Shown: positions 1-6,225, numbered from the stretch's first letter. The stretch: DNA of 6,842 bases from Mucilaginibacter sp. UBA5151 (GCA_002413785.1 DHXR01000058.1:19210-26051); one strand, 5' to 3'. Notes: generated by a model from the sequence alone, not told the origin. A program made the numbers and translations.

Positions 1-51
1 TATTTTAATGCGTCTGCCCTGTCGATTTTTTACATCCTGAAGCCCGGATAA
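1..51 (+). CDS. possible C-terminal end of an upstream gene (partial)
   Basis: Frame 1 is open from the window edge to a TAA at 49-51, giving 16 residues that end in ...SIFYILKPG. The other two forward frames close early. If real, the gene ends 27 bases before the ATG of the GH5 gene on the same strand, which would suit co-transcription. Sixteen codons are too few to identify a family or to exclude a chance open frame. Confidence 0.35.
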   Translation, partial: YFNASALSIFYILKPG

Positions 52-78
52 AGAAATTGACTTATATTGTTGCCGATT

Positions 79-1059
79 ATGGAAAAAGCAGGCGCAACAT
101 TTTTATTTTGCATTATTTTCAACCTCACACTGTTTGCACAAACGGTACAAAGCCCGATTTCTGTTCACGGCTCATTAAAGGTTCAAAACGGTCTGATCGT
201 TGATAAAAACGGGCTTGCGCCGCAGTTGCGCGGCATCAGTTTTTCGTGGAGCTTATGGCAGGGGCGTAAATATTATAACCCGGCGGTGGTTGACTGGCTT
301 GCCTCCGATTTTAAGGTTTCCATCATCCGCGCCTCCATGGGCGTTCAGCCGGATCATGGCTATTTACAGGAACCCGCCCTGCAAACCCAATTGATTGTTA
401 ATGTAGTTGACGAGGCTATAAAAAACGGGATATACGTTTTGATTGACTGGCACGATCATCATAGCAATGAGCATCTGGCCCAATCAAAGGCTTTTTTCGC
501 CCAGATGGCTAAAAAATATGCAGGTGTGCCCAATGTGATCTACGAAGTATGGAACGAACCGGAAAAGATCAGCTGGGACACCGTTAAAAACTACGCGGTG
601 CAGGTAATCACCGAAATCCGCAAATACGACCCGGATAACCTGATTGTAGTGGGCAGTCCGCATTGGGACCAGGATGTGGATATAGCTGCAGCCGATCCTA
701 TCGCCGGCTTCAAAAACATAGCCTACAGTTTTCACTTTTATGCATCGGACCCCAACCATCAGGAAAAATTACGCGCCCGGGCCGATGAGGCCATAAAAAA
801 AGGATTGCCTTTAATAGTTACCGAATGGGGCGTAGGCGAATCAAACGGCAACGGGAAATTTGACCGCGACCTGGTTAAAACCTGGTTTCAATGGATGGAG
901 GATAATAAACTAAGCTCAGCCAACTGGAATATCACTGATAAGGCTGAAACAACTGCCCTGTTAGTCCCCGGCGCCTGCGATAACGGCGGCTGGACGGTTG
1001 AACAACTGAGCCCGGCAGGGATTTATATCAGGGAGAAGTTGAGAGAGTTGAATAAGTAG
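79..1059 (+). CDS. secreted GH5 family endoglucanase (cellulase-like)
   Basis: Probable secreted endo-beta-1,4-glucanase or related beta-glycanase of glycoside hydrolase family 5, most like subfamily GH5_2; 326 residues. A signal peptide covers about 1-20, with cleavage after LFA leaving Gln. The eight hallmark GH5 residues are visible: Arg84 (IIRAS), His125 (DWHDHH), Asn159 and acid/base Glu160 (VWNEPE), His219 and Tyr221 (SFHFYA), nucleophile Glu249 (TEWGVGE) and Trp283 (ANWNITDK). The N-terminal LIVDKNG...QLRGISF stretch and the late ALLVPGA...GGW segment are also typical of GH5_2. The size fits a single catalytic domain, with no carbohydrate-binding module and no type IX sorting domain. 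I chose ATG 79; TTG codons at 67 and 70 are in frame (an in-frame stop lies at 58-60) but add only a few residues without positive charge. The signal n-region is weakly charged (Glu-Lys), which is slightly odd. The exact substrate (cellulose, beta-glucan, mannan) cannot be told from sequence alone. Confidence 0.9.
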   Translation: MEKAGATFLFCIIFNLTLFAQTVQSPISVHGSLKVQNGLIVDKNGLAPQLRGISFSWSLWQGRKYYNPAVVDWLASDFKVSIIRASMGVQPDHGYLQEPALQTQLIVNVVDEAIKNGIYVLIDWHDHHSNEHLAQSKAFFAQMAKKYAGVPNVIYEVWNEPEKISWDTVKNYAVQVITEIRKYDPDNLIVVGSPHWDQDVDIAAADPIAGFKNIAYSFHFYASDPNHQEKLRARADEAIKKGLPLIVTEWGVGESNGNGKFDRDLVKTWFQWMEDNKLSSANWNITDKAETTALLVPGACDNGGWTVEQLSPAGIYIREKLRELNK

Positions 1060-1096
1060 ATGTGGGGATTTCAGATGTGCTGATGTGCAGATGATG
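1059..1096 (+). repeat. GATGTGCA-type repeat cluster, left copy
   Basis: GATGTG recurs at 1059-1064, 1074-1079 and 1082-1087, the last followed by CAGATGATGG. The cluster starts at the last base of the GH5 stop codon. It is in inverted orientation to a similar cluster at 1341-1373, so the two bracket the AT-rich spacer. From memory, similar GATGTGCAGATGTGCA strings are common between genes in Sphingobacteriaceae; a whole-genome count would confirm this. Confidence 0.6.
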
Positions 1097-1109
1097 GAAT
1101 AAATATTCT

Positions 1110-1403
1110 TCAGAGTAATTGCTGATTTATCTTTATTATATCAATATTAATGATTTCATTCATTTTTTCTTGGTTCATCTTTTCATCGAATTTCCATTCT
1201 AATTTATATTTCCCGAAAATATTACTGTCCGAAACCCACTTTACGACTACAACGTCAAACCCTTGCTGGATTTTGAAAAATTTTAAAATTATCGAGAAAA
1301 TGATGTGTACTTTAAATACGAACCAGTAATTTTCCTCAATCTGCACATCCTCACATTTGCACATCCGCACATCAAATTTCAATTCCTCCCAAAAAATATC
1401 CAT
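1110..1403 (-). CDS. doubtful hypothetical ORF in the AT-rich spacer
   Basis: A 97-codon open frame fills most of the gap between the GH5 and CocE-like genes, convergent with the first and divergent from the second. I recognise no family. Residues about 10-25 (RMCKCEDVQ) are simply the translation of the GATGTGCA repeat cluster, which argues against a genuine N-terminus. Residues about 47-97 read more like protein, with alternating hydrophobic and charged residues and a Lys/Asn/Ile-rich C-terminus. The stretch is visibly richer in A+T than the flanking genes. It could be a decayed gene, a recently acquired small ORF, or a chance open frame in low-GC DNA. No ribosome binding site or TAnnTTTG box is evident upstream of its ATG. 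Confidence 0.22.
   Translation of the reverse strand: MDIFWEELKFDVRMCKCEDVQIEENYWFVFKVHIIFSIILKFFKIQQGFDVVVVKWVSDSNIFGKYKLEWKFDEKMNQEKMNEIINIDIIKINQQLL
1341..1373 (-). repeat. GATGTGCA-type repeat cluster, right copy (inverted)
   Basis: On the minus strand this reads GATGTGCGGATGTGCAAATG followed by TGAGGATGTGCAG, i.e. several imperfect copies of an 8-9 base unit. It is the inverted partner of the cluster at 1059-1096. The arms are not perfectly complementary, but each is built from the same short unit, so they could pair over part of their length across about 245 bases. Confidence 0.6.
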
Positions 1404-1432
1404 CTTTACCTAACGAACTCTTAATTATCATT

Positions 1433-3313
1433 ATGAAAAAATTATACGCCTTTGTATTTTTCCTGTTACCTGTTTTAGCCTTTGCCCAAAGCGCTGATTC
1501 CGTATGGTTTGTAAATAACTACACCAAAAAGGAAGTCACCATCCCGATGCGTGATGGTGTTAAGCTGTTTGCATCGGTTTATTTGCCGAAGGACCAGGGT
1601 GAAAAGCACCCGATACTGATGGAACGCACACCCTATTCCTGTGCACCTTATGGAAAGGGCCAATATCGCCCGTTTTGGGTAAACCACCTCATTAAATACT
1701 GTAAAAAGGGCTATATTATGGTGATTAACGATGTGCGCGGCCGCTGGATGAGCGAAGGCGAATTTGCTGATGTGCGCCCGTTTAACTTCAATAAAAAAAC
1801 GAACAAAGATATTGACGAGGCCAGCGATACCTACGATACCATCGACTGGCTGGTGAAAAACCTGGAAAATAACAATGGTAATGTGGGGGTTTTCGGCATT
1901 TCGTACCCTGGCTTTTATTCTACCATGGCTTCGCTGAGCGGGCACCCTGCATTGAAGGCTGTTAGTCCCGAAGCGCCGGTAACCGATTGGTTTGTGGGTG
2001 ATGATTTTCATCATAACGGGGCATTTTTCCAGATGGACGCTTTTGGTTTTTATAAGGAAGGTGGTTTTGGCCAGCCGCACCCGCATCCGACAACTATTGC
2101 AGCGCCAACTTATAACCCGCCGGTACATGATAATTACCGGTTTTATTTAAGTGAAGGCGCATTGCCAAATCTTACCAGATTAGCGGGCGACAGCCTCAAA
2201 TTCTGGAATGAAATGATGAGCCATCCTAACCGCGACGATTGGTGGATGGCCCGCAATGCCAGGGTAGGGATCAAAGATGTTAAACCCGCTATGCTGGTAG
2301 TAGGCGGGATATTTGATGCGGAAGACTGTTTCGGCGCCTGGAACGTATATAAGGCCATAGATAAGCAAAGTCCTGCTACCAATAACCGCCTGGTGATGGG
2401 CCCCTGGTACCACGGCCAATGGCGCAATAATGATGGTACCCACCTGGGCAATGTGCAATGGGGCAGCAATACCAGCGAATGGTATGCCAACCATATTGAG
2501 ATCCCGTTTTTTGATTATTACCTGCGGGGAGTTGGTTCGGTGGACAGTATCAGCAAGGCCACAGTGTTTTTTACCGGCGAAAATAAATGGCGTCAAATGG
2601 CCAAATGGCCGCCTGCCGGTGTACAGGCAACTGATCTGTATCTGCAACAAAAGGGCAAATTGTCTTTCAGTGCGGCCAATACGGATAAACCGTCTTTTGA
2701 TACCTATATCAGCGATCCCGCAAAACCGGTGCCTTATGAACAGGATGTTCATTTTAACCGTACCCGCACTTATATGACCGACGACCAGCGCTTTGCCTCG
2801 CGCCGGACAGATGTGCTGACCTTTGAAACCGACACTTTAAGCAATGCGGTTACCCTGGCCGGCCCCGTAGTAGCCGATCTGCTGGTAAGCTTATCAAATA
2901 CCGATGCCGACTTTGTAGTGAAACTGATAGATGTATTTCCGGATAACGGAAGCTATAATGATATTGATATTTATGCGGAAACTGACCCGGTAGTAAAATA
3001 CCCGATGGGCGGTTACCAGATGCTGGTGCGTGCTGAAATTATGCGGGGGCGGTACAGGAACAGTTATTCCAACCCCGAAGCTTTTGTGCCCGGCAAACCA
3101 ACAGAAGTAAAATATACCCTTCCTGATGTGGCCCATACCTTTAAAAAAGGCCACCGCATTATGGTGCAGGTGCAAAGCAGCTGGTTCCCTTTGGTGGACC
3201 GCAATCCACAGCAGTTTATTGATATTTACCATGCAAAGGATGATGACTTTTTAAAGGAAACGATCAATGTGTTTAATAACCAATCGAAACTGATTTTGCC
3301 TGTTGTGAAATAA
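1433..3313 (+). CDS. secreted CocE/NonD-family serine hydrolase, alpha-amino-acid ester hydrolase-like
   Basis: A 626-residue secreted serine hydrolase of the CocE/NonD (peptidase S15-like) family. Signal peptide is about residues 1-18 (MKKLYAFVFF...LAFA), leaving Gln19. The alpha/beta-hydrolase core covers about 30-370 and a C-terminal jelly-roll domain about 400-620. The triad is Ser157 (GISYPG), Asp295 (GIFDAEDCFG) and His327 (GPWYHGQW). Tyr158 and Tyr68 (ERTPYS) fit the oxyanion positions. Asp191, Glu297 and Asp298 match the carboxylate cluster that holds the substrate alpha-amino group in alpha-amino-acid ester hydrolases (EC 3.1.1.43, relatives of cephalosporin acylases): the cluster Asp is 34 residues after the Ser, and Glu/Asp follow the triad Asp at +2/+3. 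This supports ester or peptide hydrolysis with a free alpha-amino group nearby, probably in the periplasm. The natural substrate is unknown. ATG 1433 is chosen because it gives a classic MKK signal peptide; no Shine-Dalgarno is seen, as usual in this phylum. Confidence 0.9.
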   Translation: MKKLYAFVFFLLPVLAFAQSADSVWFVNNYTKKEVTIPMRDGVKLFASVYLPKDQGEKHPILMERTPYSCAPYGKGQYRPFWVNHLIKYCKKGYIMVINDVRGRWMSEGEFADVRPFNFNKKTNKDIDEASDTYDTIDWLVKNLENNNGNVGVFGISYPGFYSTMASLSGHPALKAVSPEAPVTDWFVGDDFHHNGAFFQMDAFGFYKEGGFGQPHPHPTTIAAPTYNPPVHDNYRFYLSEGALPNLTRLAGDSLKFWNEMMSHPNRDDWWMARNARVGIKDVKPAMLVVGGIFDAEDCFGAWNVYKAIDKQSPATNNRLVMGPWYHGQWRNNDGTHLGNVQWGSNTSEWYANHIEIPFFDYYLRGVGSVDSISKATVFFTGENKWRQMAKWPPAGVQATDLYLQQKGKLSFSAANTDKPSFDTYISDPAKPVPYEQDVHFNRTRTYMTDDQRFASRRTDVLTFETDTLSNAVTLAGPVVADLLVSLSNTDADFVVKLIDVFPDNGSYNDIDIYAETDPVVKYPMGGYQMLVRAEIMRGRYRNSYSNPEAFVPGKPTEVKYTLPDVAHTFKKGHRIMVQVQSSWFPLVDRNPQQFIDIYHAKDDDFLKETINVFNNQSKLILPVVK

Positions 3314-3328
3314 TTAATGGCATAATAG

Positions 3329-3409
3329 AGACTTCCGAAGTTTTTAAACGGCGAAGCCCTCAATGAGGCCTTTGAAAACAAATAGCACCGAATTAAACTT
3401 CGGAAGTCT
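3329..3409. repeat. inverted-repeat element with perfect 15-bp arms, after the CocE-like gene
   Basis: AGACTTCCGAAGTTT (3329-3343) and its exact reverse complement (3395-3409) enclose 51 bases. Each arm is itself almost palindromic (ACTTC-c-GAAGT), and the interior carries a small CCTCA-a-TGAGG hairpin (3358-3368). The element starts 16 bases after the CocE stop and could help end or stabilise that transcript, but no T-run follows, so it is not a standard intrinsic terminator. The left arm extended by one base (3329-3344) matches 14 of 16 bases of the left arm of the palindrome at 4531-4563, suggesting one repeat family. No target-site duplication is evident. Confidence 0.7.
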
Positions 3410-3478
3410 GATTAGCCTGATTCCTGACGTTCACTTAGATTGATTATAAATTGCTTTTTTACAGCTATTTAATAAAAA

Positions 3479-3486
3479 TAAATTTG
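3479..3486 (+). promoter_or_regulatory. candidate Bacteroidota promoter -7 box for the 3552 gene
   Basis: TAAATTTG matches the Bacteroidota -7 consensus TAnnTTTG exactly. The nearest upstream TTG is at 3451-3453, leaving 25 bases between the boxes, a little longer than the usual 19-23, so the -33 element is weak. The implied start near 3493 would give a leader of about 60 bases before the TTG start codon at 3552. Confidence 0.45.
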
Positions 3487-3551
3487 CAGAAGTAACAGAA
3501 GAATACTTAGTATTGTACAACATTTACTATTTAAGACCGATCCACTTTTAA

Positions 3552-4100
3552 TTGAAAAAAATTACTGCCATATTTCTTTTATTTATACTGCTTTTTGATA
3601 TATGCGGGTATATGGCTTTGCGTCAGTATATGGTTTATAGGACAGAACGCTTTTTTAACCAGCAAACAGCCAAAAACCTTTATAATAAGGATGATCTCGT
3701 AGAAGTGCAGATCCCGGTAAATTTACCGGGCATACGTGACTGGAGCGGTTATGAGCGGATAAGCGGGCAAATACGCTTTCAGGACATGTCCTATAACTAC
3801 GTGGAAATGAAAATAACCAGCCACGTGATGTATCTGAAATGTGTGCCCGATTATGAAACTACGCAGCTTATTGGGCAGAACATAATTAATGCAAGCCCCA
3901 TTAAAAATGTACCGGTTCCAAAAAAGGACCATGTACCATTTGTGCGCGTGCAGTTTTCAAACAGCTTTAACTTTACTTTTAATCAAATCGTTATACAAGC
4001 GCCGGTTATTGATTTAATCCCGCAAACTACAGATTACAATCAACCACTTACAAATAGGTGTATTGATATCCCCAAACAGCCGCCACGGTCATTTTGCTAA
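3552..4100 (+). CDS. membrane-anchored protein of unknown function, TTG start
   Basis: A 182-residue protein starting with MKK and one hydrophobic segment at about residues 4-22 (ITAIFLLFILLFDICGYMAL), so it is probably membrane-anchored with the rest outside the cytoplasm. The Cys in FDIC is a poor lipobox because Asp precedes it by two. The start must be TTG 3552: the preceding in-frame codon (3549-3551) is TAA, and the first in-frame ATG would lose most of the hydrophobic segment. The mature part has a charged helix-like stretch (about 25-45), then VEVQIPVNLPG...WSGYERISGQIRF...NYVEMKI...MYLKCVPD, which looks like a compact beta-domain. It ends Pro-rich (KQPPRSFC) with a terminal Cys. From memory it resembles a small uncharacterised family common in Bacteroidota with the same 'CGY' anchor and 'IPLSLP...FERVDG' pattern; I know no assigned function. 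A TAnnTTTG box lies about 65 bases upstream. Confidence 0.75.
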   Translation: MKKITAIFLLFILLFDICGYMALRQYMVYRTERFFNQQTAKNLYNKDDLVEVQIPVNLPGIRDWSGYERISGQIRFQDMSYNYVEMKITSHVMYLKCVPDYETTQLIGQNIINASPIKNVPVPKKDHVPFVRVQFSNSFNFTFNQIVIQAPVIDLIPQTTDYNQPLTNRCIDIPKQPPRSFC

Positions 4101-4466
4101 CGGGATTCTTCCCGCATGCTTCGCGTACCCTAAATTCAGGTTATTTACTGATCATGCGTTTTAACGCTGTATTAAGATTTTAGCACAGGTATGTATTCTG
4201 CCTGGTTATTGAATAATTCCTGAATGTTTTTGCGGGTTTACCTTAAAGCGATGTGCTTTATCGGTTTAACCTGTTCCCGAAGCTGCAAATCATTTACAAA
4301 TTTCTGAATAATAAAAAATTGCCCTGCATTTTACCTGATGACAGCAGAACCTTTTAAAACGGGGTTTTGGTTTGAGCAATACGAATGAAAAACATAAATA
4401 AAAAATATTAAAGACCTTGGACCATGAGATCTGAGTTTAGTTGATCGATGTTTTAATAAAACATGG
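4101..4466 (+). other. gene-free spacer with hairpins; candidate 3' UTR or small RNA
   Basis: No convincing coding frame lies between the stop at 4100 and the terminator at 4467; the longest ATG frame noticed by eye is 27 codons (4224-4307) with no protein-like features. Visible structure includes a CGGGA-ttct-TCCCG hairpin directly after the stop (4101-4114). A second hairpin, TAAAGC-gatgt-GCTTTA (4244-4260), can be extended outward by imperfect GGTT/AACC pairing to about 4235-4271. Because a strong intrinsic terminator lies at the end, the spacer is probably transcribed, either as a long 3' UTR of the 3552 gene or as a separate small RNA of up to about 400 bases. No TAnnTTTG box was found inside it, which favours the 3' UTR reading. 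Confidence 0.35.
4448..4464. repeat. 17-bp perfect palindrome before the terminator
   Basis: ATGTTTTA-a-TAAAACAT, eight-base arms around one central A. It sits two bases upstream of the terminator stem. It could be a short AT-rich hairpin in the same transcript or a protein-binding operator-like site; nothing here decides between them. Confidence 0.45.
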
Positions 4467-4503
4467 GTGCGTTCCGGGTTGAGATACGGAACGCACTTTT
4501 TTT
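4467..4503 (+). terminator. strong intrinsic terminator, + strand
   Basis: GTGCGTTCCG (4467-4476), a ten-base loop (4477-4486) and the exact complement CGGAACGCAC (4487-4496) form a perfect 10-bp GC-rich stem, followed directly by seven T residues (4497-4503). This is the textbook form for + strand transcription. The nearest + strand coding end is 366 bases upstream, so the terminated RNA carries either a long 3' UTR or a non-coding gene. Confidence 0.85.
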
Positions 4504-4530
4504 GTGCCTCACCCAGGGTCGAAAACGAAC

Positions 4531-4563
4531 AAACTTACGAAGTTTTGAAAACTTCGTAAGTTT
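4531..4563 (-). terminator. 33-bp palindrome, probable terminator of the minus-strand esterase gene
   Basis: AAACTTACGAAGTTTT (4531-4546), one central G, then its exact reverse complement (4548-4563). It begins 26 bases beyond the esterase stop codon. On the minus strand the second arm ends in GTTT and runs into a T-rich GTTCGTTTT, so it can act as an intrinsic terminator in that direction; on the + strand the following bases are not a T-run. The core resembles the arms of the element at 3329-3409, so it may also be a member of a dispersed repeat family reused as a terminator. Confidence 0.65.
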
Positions 4564-4589
4564 CAGGGTGTTCTTAACAAACAATCTTA

Positions 4590-6164
4590 TCACTTCTTCC
4601 TCTTCATCGCTTCATCAATCGCTTTTTCGGCAAGCGGCTCCATTACTTTATAGCCTGCAAGGGTAGGGTGAACGCCGTCGCCTGATAATGACTTTGGCAA
4701 TCCCCTGCGCTCATCGGCCATGGCTGTAAAATAGTCAAGGTAAACTATGTCGTTTTTGTCGCAATAGTCCTTAATCATCGCGTTAAGCGCAGTTACACCC
4801 GGTTTGGGGTCTATGGTTGGCCTCCATGGAAAACTAAAAGCAGGCATCACTGAAGAAAGTACCACCTTAATATGGCTTGCCCTTGCCAGTTCAGCCATAG
4901 AAACAATGTTGCCAAAAACATCTTCGAGTTTCGAGGGGCCGTTATTTTCGGCAATATCATTTATCCCGGCAAGGATAACCACAATGGCAGGTTTTAAATT
5001 GATCACATCCTCGCGGAAACGCAACAGCATTTGCCCGGTGGTTTGGCCGCTGATGCCACGGTCGTAATAAGGCCTTCCGTAAAAGAACGATGAATCAACA
5101 TATTTCCAGCCGTCGGTAATGGAGTTACCCATAAATACAACCCTTTTTTCACCTTTCAGGGGCGGGGCTACCTGGGCGTTCTGGCTCTCATATCGTTTTA
5201 AATTCGGCCAGTCTTTGCGTAAGAGGTAGCCTGCATATTTATTGTTTTTCTCCATCTGGTCCAGGTGTGCCACAACTTTGGGGTCAATTGGTTTTAAAAA
5301 TCCTTGCTGCCCCAGCCAGTCGCCAAAACGGTCGATCCAGTTATCGGCAGGGATATCCTGTTTGCGCATACCAAACCCATGCCCGCCTTTTGCGTAGATA
5401 TGAATTTCAGTAATATGTTTTGACACCAGCCATTTGCTGTACAGATCAATGCTATGCGCAGCAAGTCCCAACTGGTCATCAGTTGCTGCTGCCAGGAACA
5501 TCGGCGGCTCGTTGGCTACCAGGGAACCCTGTAAAGCGGGTGGCATATAAGCATAAATCGGCGCTACAAAATCGGGGCGGTCATCGGCATTATAATTAAA
5601 AGCCGAGGAAGCTGCCACCGTGCCCCCGGCAGAAAATCCGATAATGCCAATCCTTGAAGGGGAAATACCATATTCAGCTGCATGTGCGCGAACGTATTTC
5701 ACGGCTGCATGGCCATCCGCAATTGAAAAGGGAATGATCGGCTTAATTTTATCCGCGAAATCGCTTTTTCTCATGTTCTCACCCAATTCCTTACCCGGAT
5801 CGTCCGTTACACTTTGACCGACCCTGTATTTTAATATGAATACGGTAATGCCTTTCTGGTTAAGCCAGTGTGCAACGTCGGTACCCTCGCTGGTCATGCT
5901 TAAAATATAAAAGCCGCCACCCGGGCAAACAATTACACCTGTACCGGTTGCAATGGCCGGGTCGGCGGGGTAAACTGTTAAAGTAGGCTGGGAAATGTTG
6001 TACGCCAGGGTGGAATGTAATACACTATTTGTATATTCCTTTTCATTGTAGTTCCAGTTTTCGGTGCCTGGCGCGGGTCCGTCGTACAAATGAATTACTT
6101 TTTGCTGTGCTTTGGCGCCCATCGCAAAAAGCATCAAAAAAGCTATAAATAGTCTTCTGTTCAT
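4590..6164 (-). CDS. secreted two-domain esterase: alpha/beta-hydrolase fused to SGNH/GDSL hydrolase
   Basis: A 524-residue secreted enzyme with two independent esterase active sites. Signal peptide is about 1-19 (MNRRLFIAFL...AKA), leaving Gln. Domain 1 (about 22-290) is an acetyl-esterase/xylan-esterase-like alpha/beta-hydrolase: oxyanion motif CPGGGF (80-85), nucleophile Ser178 (GFSAGG), acid Asp229 or Asp230 (ATDDQ) and His262 (GGHGFG). After a linker, domain 2 (about 318-524) is SGNH/GDSL: Ser348 (MGNSITDGW), Gly373 (GISGQTTG), Asn402 (LAGINDIAEN), and Asp496 with His499 (SGDGVHP). All catalytic residues are intact, so both halves should be active. In Bacteroidota each half is familiar as a separate protein linked to hemicellulose or pectin degradation; removal of acetyl or other acyl groups from plant polysaccharide is the best inference. 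Exact substrates are unknown. The ATG at 6164 gives a good signal peptide. The gene is divergent from the lipoprotein gene at 6334 and ends in a palindrome at 4531-4563. Confidence 0.9.
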   Translation of the reverse strand: MNRRLFIAFLMLFAMGAKAQQKVIHLYDGPAPGTENWNYNEKEYTNSVLHSTLAYNISQPTLTVYPADPAIATGTGVIVCPGGGFYILSMTSEGTDVAHWLNQKGITVFILKYRVGQSVTDDPGKELGENMRKSDFADKIKPIIPFSIADGHAAVKYVRAHAAEYGISPSRIGIIGFSAGGTVAASSAFNYNADDRPDFVAPIYAYMPPALQGSLVANEPPMFLAAATDDQLGLAAHSIDLYSKWLVSKHITEIHIYAKGGHGFGMRKQDIPADNWIDRFGDWLGQQGFLKPIDPKVVAHLDQMEKNNKYAGYLLRKDWPNLKRYESQNAQVAPPLKGEKRVVFMGNSITDGWKYVDSSFFYGRPYYDRGISGQTTGQMLLRFREDVINLKPAIVVILAGINDIAENNGPSKLEDVFGNIVSMAELARASHIKVVLSSVMPAFSFPWRPTIDPKPGVTALNAMIKDYCDKNDIVYLDYFTAMADERRGLPKSLSGDGVHPTLAGYKVMEPLAEKAIDEAMKRKK

Positions 6165-6225
6165 AATTGTTAATTTGTTTTAAATGTAATATTGTTTTTT
6201 AAATTGTAAAAAGGCCTAATTTTTC

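Noticed and set aside
79..1059. Type IX secretion sorting domain at the GH5 or esterase C-terminus
   Set aside because: Both proteins end straight after their catalytic domains with Lys/Glu-rich helices, without the 70-100-residue beta-domain such signals need.
1475..2128. 217-codon minus-strand open frame inside the CocE-like gene
   Set aside because: It is fully antisense to a gene with clear signal peptide and catalytic motifs, its translation has no recognisable domain, and long antisense frames are common opposite such genes.
2180..2752. 190-codon minus-strand open frame (also 2143-2490 and 2894-3232)
   Set aside because: Antisense shadows of the same hydrolase gene with no protein-family features or start signals.
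2430..2777. 115-codon + strand frame inside the CocE-like gene
   Set aside because: Out-of-frame overlap with conserved hydrolase coding sequence, which is intact across it; there is no sign of a frameshift.
3329..3409. Insertion sequence or MITE with target duplication
   Set aside because: Arms are perfect, but no direct duplication flanks them and no transposase is present; kept as an inverted-repeat element of unknown mobility.
4224..4307. 27-codon + strand ORF in the spacer
   Set aside because: Short, with no start signals and no hydrophobic or domain pattern; the same bases form a hairpin better explained as RNA structure.
4463..4666. 67-codon + strand open frame over the convergent region
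   Set aside because: It begins inside the terminator region, reads through the T-run and the 33-bp palindrome, and then runs antisense into the 3' end of the esterase gene; the translation is low-complexity Ser/Leu.
5294..5479. 61-codon minus-strand frame within the esterase gene, considered as evidence for a frameshift
   Set aside because: The main frame stays open through this stretch with its catalytic Asp and His motifs intact, so the second frame is a shadow.
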